From NCBI GenBank assembly GCA_016707445.1, contig JADJHR010000005.1:310001-374000 (forward strand): a stretch of 64,000 nt of DNA. Direction: 5' to 3'. The notes under the pieces are model-generated. The model ran no database searches and was not told the origin of the DNA. It saw only the letters and a program-made list of their open reading frames with translations. Source of the stretch: Rubrivivax sp. Lineage in GTDB: Bacteria > Pseudomonadota > Gammaproteobacteria > Burkholderiales > Burkholderiaceae_C. A program made the position numbers and the translations under genes. Shown piece after piece: positions 1 through 8,092 of this stretch. Within the stretch, counting starts at the first letter, position 1, and each line of letters begins with the position of its first letter.

Positions 1-57
1 AAGCCAGGCCCGCCAGTCGTGCCGCCCTGGGCCCAACGGGTCGGCAGCGGCGGTCAC
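1..57 (-). CDS. Possible 5' end of the next gene in the exbBD operon (partial)
   Basis: Eight bases downstream of the exbD stop codon there is a GTG followed by 18 open codons that run off the window edge (reads MTAAADPLGPGRHDWRAWL). In many betaproteobacteria lpxK (lipid A 4'-kinase) follows exbB-exbD, so this could be its start. Too little sequence is present to recognise any LpxK motif. The identity is inference from gene order only. Confidence 0.25.
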   Translation of the reverse strand, partial: MTAAADPLGPGRHDWRAWL

Positions 58-64
58 GGTGCGG

Positions 65-490
65 TCAGCGGGCGGCGTTGCCGCTGGACTGGGTGGCGAA
101 TGTCAGGCGCTGCAGGCCGGCGCGGCGCGCCGCGTCCAGCACGTTGACCACCGACTGGTGCGCTGCCGTGGCGTCGGCCGAGATGATGATCACCGTGTCC
201 TCGCGCCCGGCAGCCGCGTTGCGAAGCTCGCTGGCCAGCAGATCGACACTGCGCCCTTCCACCATGCGGCGGTTGACCGCGTAGCGGCCGTCGGCCGACA
301 CCGAGACGATGATTTCGCCGGGCCTTTCCCGCAGCCGGTCGCTGTTGGCTGCCGGCAGGTTGATTTGCAGTTCGGTGAAGCGCGAAAAGGTGGTCGACAG
401 CATCAGGAAGATGAGCACCACCAGCAGCACGTCGATGAACGGGATCAGGTTGATCTCCGGTTCTTCGGGCATGCGCCGGCTGAATCTCAT
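65..490 (-). CDS. exbD: ExbD/TolR biopolymer transport protein
   Basis: This 141-residue protein has the ExbD/TolR layout: a short cytoplasmic N-terminus, one transmembrane helix with the conserved aspartate (NLIPFIDVLLVVLIFLM, Asp near residue 18), then a periplasmic domain. In the TonB or Tol system it forms the proton-conducting stator with ExbB and passes proton-motive force to the outer membrane. The ATG at 490 overlaps the exbB stop by 4 bases (ATGA), so the two genes are translationally coupled. A longer frame reaches upstream into exbB but carries no ExbD-like sequence and was not used. TolR is an alternative name; the neighbourhood lacks tolA, tolB and pal, which favours ExbD. Confidence 0.9.
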   Translation of the reverse strand: MRFSRRMPEEPEINLIPFIDVLLVVLIFLMLSTTFSRFTELQINLPAANSDRLRERPGEIIVSVSADGRYAVNRRMVEGRSVDLLASELRNAAAGREDTVIIISADATAAHQSVVNVLDAARRAGLQRLTFATQSSGNAAR

Positions 491-1134
491 GCCGATGTGG
501 CGGTGCTGCTGCGGACGGCAAAGCGCATGAGTTGCGGCACCAGTTGCGCGGACGCCAGTTCCATGGTCAGCTGAAAGGCGTCGACGCGGGCGCGAAAGTA
601 GCGGTAGCACATCAGCGCCGGGATCGCGATCATCAGCCCGAAGGCGGTGTTGTACAGCGCCATCGAGATGCCATGCGCCAGCAGTTGCGGGTTGCTGGCG
701 CCGCTGCCGGGCGCCTGCGAGCCAAAAATCTCGATCATGCCGATCACCGTGCCCAGCAAGCCCAGCAAAGGCGCAGCCGATGCGATCGTGCCCAGGGTGC
801 TGAGATAGCGCTCGAGCGTGTGCACGGCACGGCGGCCGGCATTCTCGAACACCTGACGCAATGCATCTTCGGCCAGGCGCGGGTCCTGCGCGACGGCGCG
901 GATGCCCTCGGCCAGCACCGAGCCCAGCACCGAGTTGCTTTCCAGCTTGCTGACCACGTCGGCCGACGGCAAGTGCTGGCGCATCACACCGACCACTTCG
1001 TCAAGCAATCGTGGCGGTGCCACCAGGTTTTCGCGCAAGTGGAACAGACGCTCGATGATCAGGGCCAGTGCAACCACGGAACACAGGATCAGCGGCCAAA
1101 TCGGCCAGCCGGCCGCTTGTATGATGGAAAACAA
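487..1134 (-). CDS. exbB: ExbB/TolQ/MotA proton channel family protein
   Basis: About 215 residues with the MotA/TolQ/ExbB fold: an N-terminal membrane helix (SIIQAAGWPIWPLILCSVV), a cytoplasmic loop, then two further helices including GTIASAAPLLGLLGTVIGMI, the family signature. It is the channel partner of ExbD encoded just downstream. The start is a TTG at 1134, chosen because family similarity begins exactly there (MFSIIQAAGWPIW). The frame is open further upstream to 1371, but that extension is Arg-rich and does not resemble the family. No clear ribosome-binding site is visible before the TTG, so the exact start is moderately certain. Confidence 0.85.
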   Translation of the reverse strand: MFSIIQAAGWPIWPLILCSVVALALIIERLFHLRENLVAPPRLLDEVVGVMRQHLPSADVVSKLESNSVLGSVLAEGIRAVAQDPRLAEDALRQVFENAGRRAVHTLERYLSTLGTIASAAPLLGLLGTVIGMIEIFGSQAPGSGASNPQLLAHGISMALYNTAFGLMIAIPALMCYRYFRARVDAFQLTMELASAQLVPQLMRFAVRSSTATSA

Positions 1135-1500
1135 GGTCTTGGTCGAGTTGTCGGTGGTCTGCGGCACGCGGCCGGCGATGACACATCGCCAGTTTCGGCG
1201 TTGTGACTGGCGCGCATTATGGCCGATCGAACCGGGCCGACCCGCGGCTTGTTGCGAGTGGTCACGGCGTCTGCTGCGATGTTGACCGGATCTGTGGACA
1301 ACTTTGTGGGTAAATGGCATGACAGCGGCCCGGCCGCCATGCCAAAGCTCGGTCGGCACCGCTTGCCACAAAATGAGGCGCCAAGTTCATGAATGAAATC
1401 AATAGCTTGTGAAGGTATGGTGGGTTCATGACAGCAAAACCCGGTGCAGAGCCCACATCCACGCGGTCTGTGGAGTACCCGCGCCGTCCGTGCTTGGCCC
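1135..1500. other. Intergenic region between exbB and xseA with two DnaA-box-like sites
   Basis: These 366 bases separate divergently transcribed exbB and xseA and must hold both promoters. Two 9-mers in the same orientation, TGTGGACAA at 1293-1301 and TGTGGGTAA at 1305-1313, each differ by one base from the reverse complement of the DnaA box TTATCCACA and start 12 bases apart. On the minus strand CATAAT (1216-1221) is a possible -10 element for exbB. No RNA gene or convincing small reading frame was seen. Confidence 0.4.
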
Positions 1501-2820
1501 ATGGCCTTGTTTGAGCTTCCGACGGCAGCCGCACAACGGCCCACCTGGAGCGTGGCAGCGCTGCTGCTGGCTGCAGGCGATGCGCTGGCCGCACGCCTGG
1601 GTGCGGTGGCTGTGCGGGGCGAGATCTCGGGCTTCAGCCGCCCCGGCAGCGGGCATTGTTACTTCGCGCTGAAGGATGCCGACGGTGCCGCCGCTTTGCT
1701 GCGCTGCGCCATGTTCAGGCGCGCCGCGGCGCTGCTCGAATTCAGTCCGCGCGACGGGCAACAGGTCGAGCTGCGCGGGCGCCTCGGCCTGTACGAACCC
1801 CGCGGTGAACTGCAACTGGTGGTCGAGGCAATGCGACCGCTGGGCGCCGGCAGTCTCTACGAAGAATTCTTGCGTCTGCGTGCCCGGCTCGAGCAGCAGG
1901 GCCTGTTCGACGCGGCGCGCAAGCGGCCGGTGCCACCGATGCCGCGCCGGGTCGCGGTGGTCACGTCGCCGACAGCTGCAGCCTGGCACGACGTGATGTC
2001 GGCCTTCCAACGGCGTGCGCCTCAGGTCGAGCTGGTGCTGGTGCCGAGCCTGGTGCAGGGGCAGGACGCGCCCCTGGCGCTGGTGGCCGCCCTGCAACGT
2101 GCCGAACAGCTGGCGGCGGTCGACACCGTGCTGCTGGTGCGCGGCGGCGGCTCGTTGGAGGATCTGTGGGCCTTCAATGACGAACGTGTGGTGCGCGCCG
2201 TGGCCGCCTGCCGCCTGCCACTGATCTGCGGCGTCGGACATGAATCCGACGTCACGCTGGCCGATCTGGCCGCCGACCTGCGCGCGCCCACGCCCACGGC
2301 GGCCGCTGAACTGGCCGCCCCTGAGCGTGAGGCGCTGCAGCGCGACCTGTCGCAGCGTGCGTTGGGCCTGCGGCGGGCGGTGCAGCGGCAGCTCGAACGC
2401 CAGGCGCAGCGCCTGGACACCGCCGCACTGCGCATGGGCCCGGCCCTGGCCGCCGTGTCGACGCAGCAGGAACGACTGCAAGGCCTGGCCACCCGGCTCG
2501 CCACGGCGCTGCGGGCCCAGGTTCCGCGTCGGCACGATGAACTTCAGCAGCGCGCACAGCGGCTGCATCGCAGCGTGCGCGCACCGCTGGACATGGCGCG
2601 TGCGCGGCTGCTGGCGCAGGCCGACCGGCTGCAGTCGCTGGACCCGCATGCCGTGCTCAGGCGCGGTTTCGTCTGGGTCGAGGACCAGCGCGCGCGGCCG
2701 GTGGTGTCGGTGACGGCGTTGCAGCCTCAGGACCAGGTGCGTGCTGTCTGGGCCGACGGTGCAGCGCAAGTGCGGATTGAGCACATCGAGCTGGCCAACC
2801 GAGAGGCCGGGCCGACCTGA
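1501..2820 (+). CDS. xseA: Exodeoxyribonuclease VII large subunit
   Basis: This 439-residue protein is the catalytic subunit of exonuclease VII, which degrades single-stranded DNA from both ends and works with several XseB copies. The N-terminal OB-fold is visible (RGEISGFSRPGSGHCYFALKD), followed by the core with VRGGGSLEDLWAFNDE and ICGVGHESDVTLADLAADLRAPTPTAAAE, all typical of XseA. A long alpha-helical, Gln/Arg-rich coiled-coil region then leads to the C-terminal LRRGFVWV segment. The ATG at 1501 is where similarity begins. xseB is not adjacent; the next gene is sodB, an arrangement seen in related betaproteobacteria. Confidence 0.95.
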   Translation: MALFELPTAAAQRPTWSVAALLLAAGDALAARLGAVAVRGEISGFSRPGSGHCYFALKDADGAAALLRCAMFRRAAALLEFSPRDGQQVELRGRLGLYEPRGELQLVVEAMRPLGAGSLYEEFLRLRARLEQQGLFDAARKRPVPPMPRRVAVVTSPTAAAWHDVMSAFQRRAPQVELVLVPSLVQGQDAPLALVAALQRAEQLAAVDTVLLVRGGGSLEDLWAFNDERVVRAVAACRLPLICGVGHESDVTLADLAADLRAPTPTAAAELAAPEREALQRDLSQRALGLRRAVQRQLERQAQRLDTAALRMGPALAAVSTQQERLQGLATRLATALRAQVPRRHDELQQRAQRLHRSVRAPLDMARARLLAQADRLQSLDPHAVLRRGFVWVEDQRARPVVSVTALQPQDQVRAVWADGAAQVRIEHIELANREAGPT

Positions 2821-2856
2821 GTGACCCTGCGTGGCCGTGGCCTCCAGGTCGCGTCC

Positions 2857-2862
2857 TAGAAT
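2857..2862 (+). promoter_or_regulatory. Probable -10 element of sodB
   Basis: TAGAAT lies 59 bases before the sodB start in the 101-base gap after xseA. The same hexamer recurs before clpS, lysC and the tRNA-Ser gene in this window, which supports it as a sigma-70 -10 box. No good -35 match is visible. Confidence 0.45.
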
Positions 2863-2921
2863 CTCGGGCCGTTGTGGCCGCATCGAACGGCCACCCGCCC
2901 AACCCCGACCGAGGAACCGTC

Positions 2922-3503
2922 ATGGAACACACGCTGCCCCCCCTGCCTTACGCGATCGACGCCCTGGCGCCGCATTACAGCCGCGAAACGCTCGAGTTCC
3001 ACCACGGTAAGCACCACAACGCCTATGTCGTGAACCTGAACAACCTGCAAAAGGGCACCGAGTTCGAATCGATGGCGCTCGAGGACATCGTACGCAAGGC
3101 CTCCGGCGGCATCTACAACAACGCCGCGCAGATCTGGAATCACACCTTCTTCTGGAGCTGCATGAAGCCCAGCGGGGGCGGCGAACCCAGCGGCGCGCTG
3201 GCAGCGGCGATCACGGCCAAGTGGGGTTCTTACGCTGCGTTCCGCGAAGCCTTCGTCAAATCGGCGGTGGGCAACTTCGGCTCCGGCTGGACCTGGCTGG
3301 TGAAGAAGCCTGACGGCAGTGTCGACATCGTCAATACCGGCGCCGCAGGCACCCCGCTGACCACGGCCGACAAGGCGCTGTTGACGGTCGACGTGTGGGA
3401 GCACGCCTACTACATCGACTACCGCAACCTGCGCCCCAAGTTCGTCGAGACGTTTCTCGACAAGCTGGTGAACTGGGACTTCGCGGCCGCCAATTTCGCC
3501 TGA
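2922..3503 (+). CDS. sodB: Superoxide dismutase, iron type
   Basis: This 193-residue cytoplasmic enzyme converts superoxide to hydrogen peroxide and oxygen. The metal ligands of the Fe/Mn family are present: His in LEFHHGKHH, His in IWNHTFFW, and Asp and His in the signature DVWEHAYY. The Gln in NNAAQIWNHTFFW and the FGSGWTWL segment point to the iron-dependent form. GAGGA at 2911-2915 is a good ribosome-binding site for the ATG at 2922. It follows xseA after about 100 bases and ends in a strong hairpin shared with the convergent gene downstream. Confidence 0.97.
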   Translation: MEHTLPPLPYAIDALAPHYSRETLEFHHGKHHNAYVVNLNNLQKGTEFESMALEDIVRKASGGIYNNAAQIWNHTFFWSCMKPSGGGEPSGALAAAITAKWGSYAAFREAFVKSAVGNFGSGWTWLVKKPDGSVDIVNTGAAGTPLTTADKALLTVDVWEHAYYIDYRNLRPKFVETFLDKLVNWDFAAANFA

Positions 3504-3538
3504 TCGCGATCCGCGCCGCCGGCCGCGCGGCTCAGCCG

Positions 3539-3564
3539 CAAGACAGCACGCAGGTGCTGTCTTG
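3539..3564. terminator. Bidirectional hairpin terminator between sodB and the DUF192 gene
   Basis: A perfect 11-base inverted repeat (3539-3549 with 3554-3564, CAAGACAGCAC and its complement) encloses a 4-base loop, GCAG. It sits between the convergent sodB and DUF192 genes, where a shared terminator is expected. No long T-run follows on either strand. Confidence 0.7.
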
Positions 3565-3573
3565 CGCGCAGAC

Positions 3574-4038
3574 TCAGTTGCCGAAGGGGGGGCCGCGCAG
3601 CTTGGAGCCGGCCTTGATGCCGCGCTTGGCAAACCAGCCCTGGCGCATCTCGAGCGCATAGCGCACCGCCTTGGCGGAGCAATGCGAGGCGTCGCTCTGG
3701 GGTTGCATGTCGGCGATGTTGACGATGCTGCCGTCATCGGCGATGAAGGCGATGCTCAGCGGGAGCAGCGTGTTGCGCATCCAGAAGCAGCGCACGCTGG
3801 CATCGTCATTGACGAACAGCATGCCTTCGTTGGCGCCCATCTCGCGGCGCAACATCATGCCCACCATTTGCTGCTCGCCGGTCTGTGCCAGTTCGGCCTG
3901 GATGACGTGCATGCCCGCCGTGATGCCCACGGTGGGCAGTTTGGGCTGAGGCGCCGGCTGGGCTGCCGCACCCAGCGCCAGCACGGCCACCAGCCAGGCG
4001 GCAAACCGAGGGTGGATTCTTGACTTGATGTAAATCAT
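3574..4038 (-). CDS. DUF192 family exported protein
   Basis: This 154-residue protein belongs to DUF192. The conserved pattern is visible from about residue 42: QTGEQQMVGMMLRREM, GMLFVNDDASVRCFWMRNTLLPLSIAFI, then ADMQPQSDASHCSAKAVRYALEM. The N-terminus (IHPRFAAWLVAVLALGAAAQPAP) looks like a cleaved signal peptide, so it probably acts in the periplasm. The family has no firmly assigned function. The only reasonable ATG is at 4038 and lies inside an FNR-type box (4025-4038), so oxygen control of the divergent ccoI gene may also affect this gene. Confidence 0.85.
   Translation of the reverse strand: MIYIKSRIHPRFAAWLVAVLALGAAAQPAPQPKLPTVGITAGMHVIQAELAQTGEQQMVGMMLRREMGANEGMLFVNDDASVRCFWMRNTLLPLSIAFIADDGSIVNIADMQPQSDASHCSAKAVRYALEMRQGWFAKRGIKAGSKLRGPPFGN
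4025..4038 (+). promoter_or_regulatory. FNR box upstream of ccoI
   Basis: TTGATGTAAATCAT matches the FNR consensus TTGAT-N4-ATCAA at 9 of 10 positions. Its centre is 41.5 bases before the start point predicted from a TACATT -10 element at 4061-4066, which is the spacing of a class II FNR-activated promoter. The box also covers the predicted start codon of the divergent DUF192 gene. Confidence 0.7.
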
Positions 4039-4060
4039 GTGGATGCGGTAAGCGTCTGCC

Positions 4061-4066
4061 TACATT
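4061..4066 (+). promoter_or_regulatory. Predicted -10 element of the ccoI promoter
   Basis: TACATT sits where a -10 box should be if the FNR box at 4025-4038 is centred at -41.5. It would give a leader of about 30 bases before the ccoI ATG at 4102. Transcription start is predicted, not observed. Confidence 0.5.
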
Positions 4067-4101
4067 ATCGCGGGCGCCGGTCGCGGCCCTGCCCATCTGC
4101 C

Positions 4102-6393
4102 ATGACAGCCGCCATCGCCATCACCGAAGTCGTTCCGCCGCGCGCCTTGCCGACAGGCCCTGGTGCACCGCTGGAGGTGCTGGACGATCCGCTCGAATTC
4201 GACGCCTGCACACGCTGGGAAACCGCTGCCGATGGCCGGCAGCTTGCCGAGTCGCGCCTGCAGCTGTCGGGCCTGTACTGCGCGGCCTGTGCCGACACCA
4301 TCGAGCAGGCCCTGCAGGCCGTGGTCGGCGTGCAGGCGGTCAGCGTCGTGGCCGCCACGCAGCGCGCCACGGTGCGCTGGGACCCGTCGCGAACACGCCT
4401 TTCGACCCTTATCCGCGCCGTGCAGGCCGCCGGCTACGACGGTGTGCCCGACCTTGCTGCGCCCGCCCGTGAGTTGCGCCGGCGCGAGTACCGTGCGGCC
4501 TTGTGGCGCTTGTTCGTGGCCAGTTTCTGCGCCATGCAGGTGATGATGTTCGCCACACCCAGCTACCTGGCAGCGCCCGGTGAACTGGCGCCCGACATGC
4601 GGCAGCTGCTCAACTGGGGGGCCTGGGTGGTCACCTTGCCGGTGATCTGGTTTGCTGCCGGCCCCTTCTTCCGAGGCGCCTGGCAACAGCTGAGGCGGCG
4701 GCGCATCGGCATGGATGTTCCGGTGGCGCTGGCCCTGGGCGTGACCTTCGTGGCCAGCATGGGGGCGACTTTCGAGCCCGGCGGCGTGTTCGGCCACGAG
4801 GTGTATTTCGACTCGCTGACGATGTTCCTCAGCTTTCTGCTCGCCGGTCGCTGGCTGGAACTGCTGGCGCGTCATCACGCCGCCGAGGACCTTGAACGCG
4901 CACTGGCGAAGTTGCCCGACACCGCGCAGCGGCGTACGGCGGCCGGCGACTGGGAGCAGGTCAGCGTGCGCCGGCTGCGACCCGGCGATGTCGTTCGCGT
5001 TGCCGTGGGCCAGGCCTTTCCAGCCGACGGCCCCTTGCTGCAAGGCCACACCCACGTCAACGAGGCCCTGCTGACCGGTGAGTCCGAGCCCTTGCCGCGC
5101 GGTCCCGGCGGCGAGGTGGTGGCCGCCAGCATCAACGTCGGCTCGCCGGTTCTGCTGCGTGTAGACCGGGTTGGCGCCGACACGCGCTTCGAGGCCATCG
5201 TGGCGATGATGCGGTCCGCGATGAGCCAGCGTCCGGCCGGCGCCCGTCTGGCCGATCGTTGGGCTGGGCCTTTCCTGTGGGCGGTGCTGGGGCTGGCGGT
5301 TTTGGCGGCTGCGGCGTGGAGCGTGATTGATCCCTCGCGTGCACTGTGGGTCGCGGTGTCGGTGCTGATCGTGACCTGTCCCTGTGCCTTCTCGCTGGCT
5401 GCCCCGGCGGCGCTGGTGGCGGCCGCCGGCGGACTTGCGCGCCGTGGTGTGGTGGTCAAGCGGCTCGAAGCCATCGAGGCCCTGGCCGGTGTCAGCCACG
5501 TGTTCATCGACAAGACGGGCACGCTGACCGAAGACCGACTCGGCCTGCGCGATGTGCGGGTCATGCCGGGGCTGGCGCGAGCAGCGGCCGACTGCCAGGC
5601 GCGTGCGGCGTCGCTGGCGGCATGGTCGCAGCATCCGCTGTCGCGTGCCCTGACCGCCGCTGGCGCCGGGTCCATGGCTGACGATCACTGGACGGACCTG
5701 CAGGAGCTGCCCGGACAAGGTCTGCAGGCCCGGGACGCCCACGGCCGGTGCTGGCGACTGGGCTCGTGGGCCTGGGCGAGCGAGCCTGCGGCGGCCCTGC
5801 CGCCGCCGTTCGAGGCTCGCGTGTGGCTGTCGTGCGACGGCCGCGTCGAAGCGGGTTTCAGGTTCGACGAGGTGCTGCGCGATGGTGCCGAGCAGGCTGT
5901 GGCCGATCTGCGATCGCTGGGGCTGTCGATCACGCTGCTGACCGGTGACGACGCAGATCGCGCGGCCGCCGTGGCGCAACGCCTGGGCATCGACGACGTT
6001 CTGGCCGCGGCCACACCCGAGGACAAGCTGGCCCGGGTGGCCGCTGCACAGGCCCGGGGGGCGGCGGTGGCGATGGTGGGCGACGGCATCAACGATGCGC
6101 CGGTGCTCGCGCGATCGGACGTCTCGCTGGCCATGGGGCAGGGCGCCTTGGTGGCACGCAGCCAGGCCGACGCGGTGATCGTTTCGAACCGGCCCACCGA
6201 TCTGGTGCTGGCGCGTCGCGTGTCGACGCGCACGATGCGCATCGTGCGTCAGAACCTGGTATGGGCAGCGCTGTATAACGCGGCCTGCATTCCGCTGGCG
6301 CTGGTTGGCTGGTTGCCGCCCTGGGCAGCCGGACTTGGCATGGCTTGCAGTTCGCTGCTGGTGATTGCCAACGCCTTGCGGGCGGCACGTTAG
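4102..6393 (+). CDS. ccoI: Cu(+) P-type ATPase for cbb3 oxidase assembly (CcoI/FixI)
   Basis: A 763-residue P1B-type ATPase that exports copper towards the site of cbb3 oxidase assembly. In order it has a heavy-metal-binding domain with CAAC (Cys60, Cys63), membrane helices, the actuator motif TGES, the copper-transport motif CPC in VTCPCAFSLAAPAALV, the phosphorylation site DKTGTLTED (Asp470), the HP motif in SQHPLSRAL, and the hinge GDGINDAPVLA. The ATG at 4102 was chosen because the frame upstream carries no family sequence and overlaps the promoter. It is followed after 10 bases by ccoS and then ccoNOQP, the standard assembly-plus-structural arrangement. An FNR box and -10 element lie upstream. 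Confidence 0.95.
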   Translation: MTAAIAITEVVPPRALPTGPGAPLEVLDDPLEFDACTRWETAADGRQLAESRLQLSGLYCAACADTIEQALQAVVGVQAVSVVAATQRATVRWDPSRTRLSTLIRAVQAAGYDGVPDLAAPARELRRREYRAALWRLFVASFCAMQVMMFATPSYLAAPGELAPDMRQLLNWGAWVVTLPVIWFAAGPFFRGAWQQLRRRRIGMDVPVALALGVTFVASMGATFEPGGVFGHEVYFDSLTMFLSFLLAGRWLELLARHHAAEDLERALAKLPDTAQRRTAAGDWEQVSVRRLRPGDVVRVAVGQAFPADGPLLQGHTHVNEALLTGESEPLPRGPGGEVVAASINVGSPVLLRVDRVGADTRFEAIVAMMRSAMSQRPAGARLADRWAGPFLWAVLGLAVLAAAAWSVIDPSRALWVAVSVLIVTCPCAFSLAAPAALVAAAGGLARRGVVVKRLEAIEALAGVSHVFIDKTGTLTEDRLGLRDVRVMPGLARAAADCQARAASLAAWSQHPLSRALTAAGAGSMADDHWTDLQELPGQGLQARDAHGRCWRLGSWAWASEPAAALPPPFEARVWLSCDGRVEAGFRFDEVLRDGAEQAVADLRSLGLSITLLTGDDADRAAAVAQRLGIDDVLAAATPEDKLARVAAAQARGAAVAMVGDGINDAPVLARSDVSLAMGQGALVARSQADAVIVSNRPTDLVLARRVSTRTMRIVRQNLVWAALYNAACIPLALVGWLPPWAAGLGMACSSLLVIANALRAAR

Positions 6394-6403
6394 GGCTACT
6401 GGC

Positions 6404-6616
6404 ATGGACATCCTGTACCTGCTGATCCCGCTGTCGGCCGTGCTGGTGCTGTTGATCCTGGGTGTGTTCGGCTGGGCCGTGTTTCGTGGCCAGTTCGAGG
6501 ACCTCGATCGCGAGGGCGAACGAATCCTGGATCTTGAAAGGGTTACCGTTGATGGTGATCAAGGGCCGCTTGTAGGTCAACCCGAAGAATCGCGTCCGAT
6601 CGTTTCTCAAAAGTGA
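6404..6616 (+). CDS. ccoS: cbb3-type cytochrome oxidase assembly protein CcoS
   Basis: A 70-residue single-span membrane protein (MDILYLLIPLSAVLVLLILG) with the CcoS hallmark of a tryptophan and acidic patch after the helix (FGWAVFRGQFEDLD). CcoS is needed for cofactor insertion into cbb3 oxidase. It lies 10 bases after ccoI and 11 bases before ccoN. The C-terminal tail from about residue 45 is less conserved in the family, and here its codons contain a perfect FNR box (6549-6562), so this part of the gene also serves as promoter DNA for ccoN. Confidence 0.92.
   Translation: MDILYLLIPLSAVLVLLILGVFGWAVFRGQFEDLDREGERILDLERVTVDGDQGPLVGQPEESRPIVSQK
6549..6562 (+). promoter_or_regulatory. Perfect FNR box inside ccoS, upstream of ccoN
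   Basis: TTGATGGTGATCAA matches TTGAT-N4-ATCAA at all 10 positions. It lies within the 3' coding part of ccoS, 65 bases before the ccoN start. AAGAAT at 6585-6590 falls exactly where the -10 box of a class II FNR promoter would lie (centre of the site at -41.5, predicted start near 6597). This suggests a second, internal oxygen-controlled promoter for ccoNOQP. Confidence 0.75.
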
Positions 6617-6627
6617 GGAGAAGTCCA

Positions 6628-8067
6628 ATGGTGAGCAACCCCTCTCCGGCCGTGCCGGAGTACTGCGACGCGCCGGTGCGCATGTTTGCGCTCGTGGCCG
6701 TGCTGTGGGGCATCGTCGGCATGCTGGTGGGCGTGATCATTGCCGCGCAGCTGACCTGGCCTGAGCTGAATTTCGGCATCCCCTGGTTGAGCTATGGTCG
6801 CCTGCGGCCGCTGCACACCAACGCAGTGATCTTCGCGTTCGGCGGCAGTGCACTGTTCGCAACCAGCTACCACGTGGTGCAGCGCACCTGCCAGACGCGA
6901 TTGTTCATGCCGCGGCTGGCGATGTTCACTTTCTGGGGCTGGCAGCTGGTCATCGTCGCGGCGGCGATCAGCTTGCCGCTGGGCATGACGCAGGCCAAGG
7001 AATACGCCGAGCTCGAGTGGCCGATCGACCTTCTGATCGCGGTGGTCTGGGTGGCCTACGCGGTGGTGTTCTTCGGCACCATCGGCAAGCGCAAGGTGAG
7101 CCACATCTATGTGGCCAACTGGTTCTTCGGTGCCTACATCATCACGATCGCACTGCTGCACATCGTCAACAGCGCGGCCATTCCCGTCAGCCTGACCAAG
7201 AGCTATTCGGCCTACGCAGGCGTGCAGGACGCGATGGTGCAATGGTGGTACGGCCACAATGCCGTGGGCTTCTTCCTGACCGCCGGCTTCCTGGGGATGA
7301 TGTACTACTACATCCCCAAGCAGGCTGGCCGGCCGGTGTACAGCTACCGGCTGTCAATCGTGCACTTCTGGGCCCTGATCTTCACCTACATGTGGGCCGG
7401 CCCGCACCACCTGCACTACACCGCGCTGCCCGACTGGGCGCAGTCGGTGGGTATGGTCTTCTCGCTGGTGCTGCTGGCGCCGAGCTGGGGCGGCATGATC
7501 AACGGCATCATGACGCTGTCGGGCGCCTGGCACAAATTGCGTGACGATCCGATCCTGAAGTTCCTGATCGTCTCGCTGTCCTTCTACGGCATGTCGACCT
7601 TCGAGGGCCCGATGATGTCGATCAAGACGGTCAATGCGCTGTCGCACTACACCGACTGGACGATCGGTCACGTGCACAGCGGCGCCCTGGGCTGGGTCGG
7701 GTTGATCACGATGGGCTCGCTCTACTACCTCATCCCGCGCATGTACGGCCGCACGCAGATGTACAGCATGCGGGCGATTGAGCTGCACTTCTGGATCGCC
7801 ACCATCGGCATCGTGCTGTACATCGCCGCGATGTGGATCGCCGGCGTGATGCAGGGCCTGATGTGGCGCGCGGTCAACGCCGACGGCACCCTGGTCTACA
7901 GCTTCGTCGAGAGCGTGAAGGCGACCTACCCCTTCTACGCCATCCGCCTGGGCGGTGGCCTGCTGTACCTGTCGGGCATGTTGATCATGGCCTGGAACGT
8001 GCTGATGACCATTCGCAGTGGCAAGGTCGTGTCGGCACCGATCCCGCTCGTTGCGGCCCACGCCTGA
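6628..8067 (+). CDS. ccoN: cbb3-type cytochrome c oxidase subunit I
   Basis: The 479-residue catalytic subunit of the high-affinity cbb3 oxidase, an integral membrane haem-copper protein with about 12 helices. Typical segments are LRPLHTNAVIFAFGGSALFA, WYGHNAVGFFLTAGFLGMMY, WAGPHHLHYTALPDW (copper B and haem ligand histidines) and YTDWTIGHVHSGALGWVGL. The ATG at 6628 has a strong GAGGAG ribosome-binding site at 6615-6620. An upstream in-frame ATG at 6613 overlaps ccoS and is less likely. The gene reduces oxygen to water under microaerobic conditions together with CcoO and CcoP encoded downstream. Confidence 0.97.
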   Translation: MVSNPSPAVPEYCDAPVRMFALVAVLWGIVGMLVGVIIAAQLTWPELNFGIPWLSYGRLRPLHTNAVIFAFGGSALFATSYHVVQRTCQTRLFMPRLAMFTFWGWQLVIVAAAISLPLGMTQAKEYAELEWPIDLLIAVVWVAYAVVFFGTIGKRKVSHIYVANWFFGAYIITIALLHIVNSAAIPVSLTKSYSAYAGVQDAMVQWWYGHNAVGFFLTAGFLGMMYYYIPKQAGRPVYSYRLSIVHFWALIFTYMWAGPHHLHYTALPDWAQSVGMVFSLVLLAPSWGGMINGIMTLSGAWHKLRDDPILKFLIVSLSFYGMSTFEGPMMSIKTVNALSHYTDWTIGHVHSGALGWVGLITMGSLYYLIPRMYGRTQMYSMRAIELHFWIATIGIVLYIAAMWIAGVMQGLMWRAVNADGTLVYSFVESVKATYPFYAIRLGGGLLYLSGMLIMAWNVLMTIRSGKVVSAPIPLVAAHA

Positions 8068-8092
8068 CCGCCACCTACGGAGAACCCGCCTC

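Noticed and set aside
1135..1371. A longer exbB product starting at 1371
   Set aside because: The extra 79 residues are Arg-rich and unlike ExbB, which normally begins at the membrane helix after the TTG at 1134.
4060..6411. About 783 codons open on the minus strand opposite ccoI
   Set aside because: Antisense shadow of ccoI; composition rich in Arg, His and Gln without motifs.
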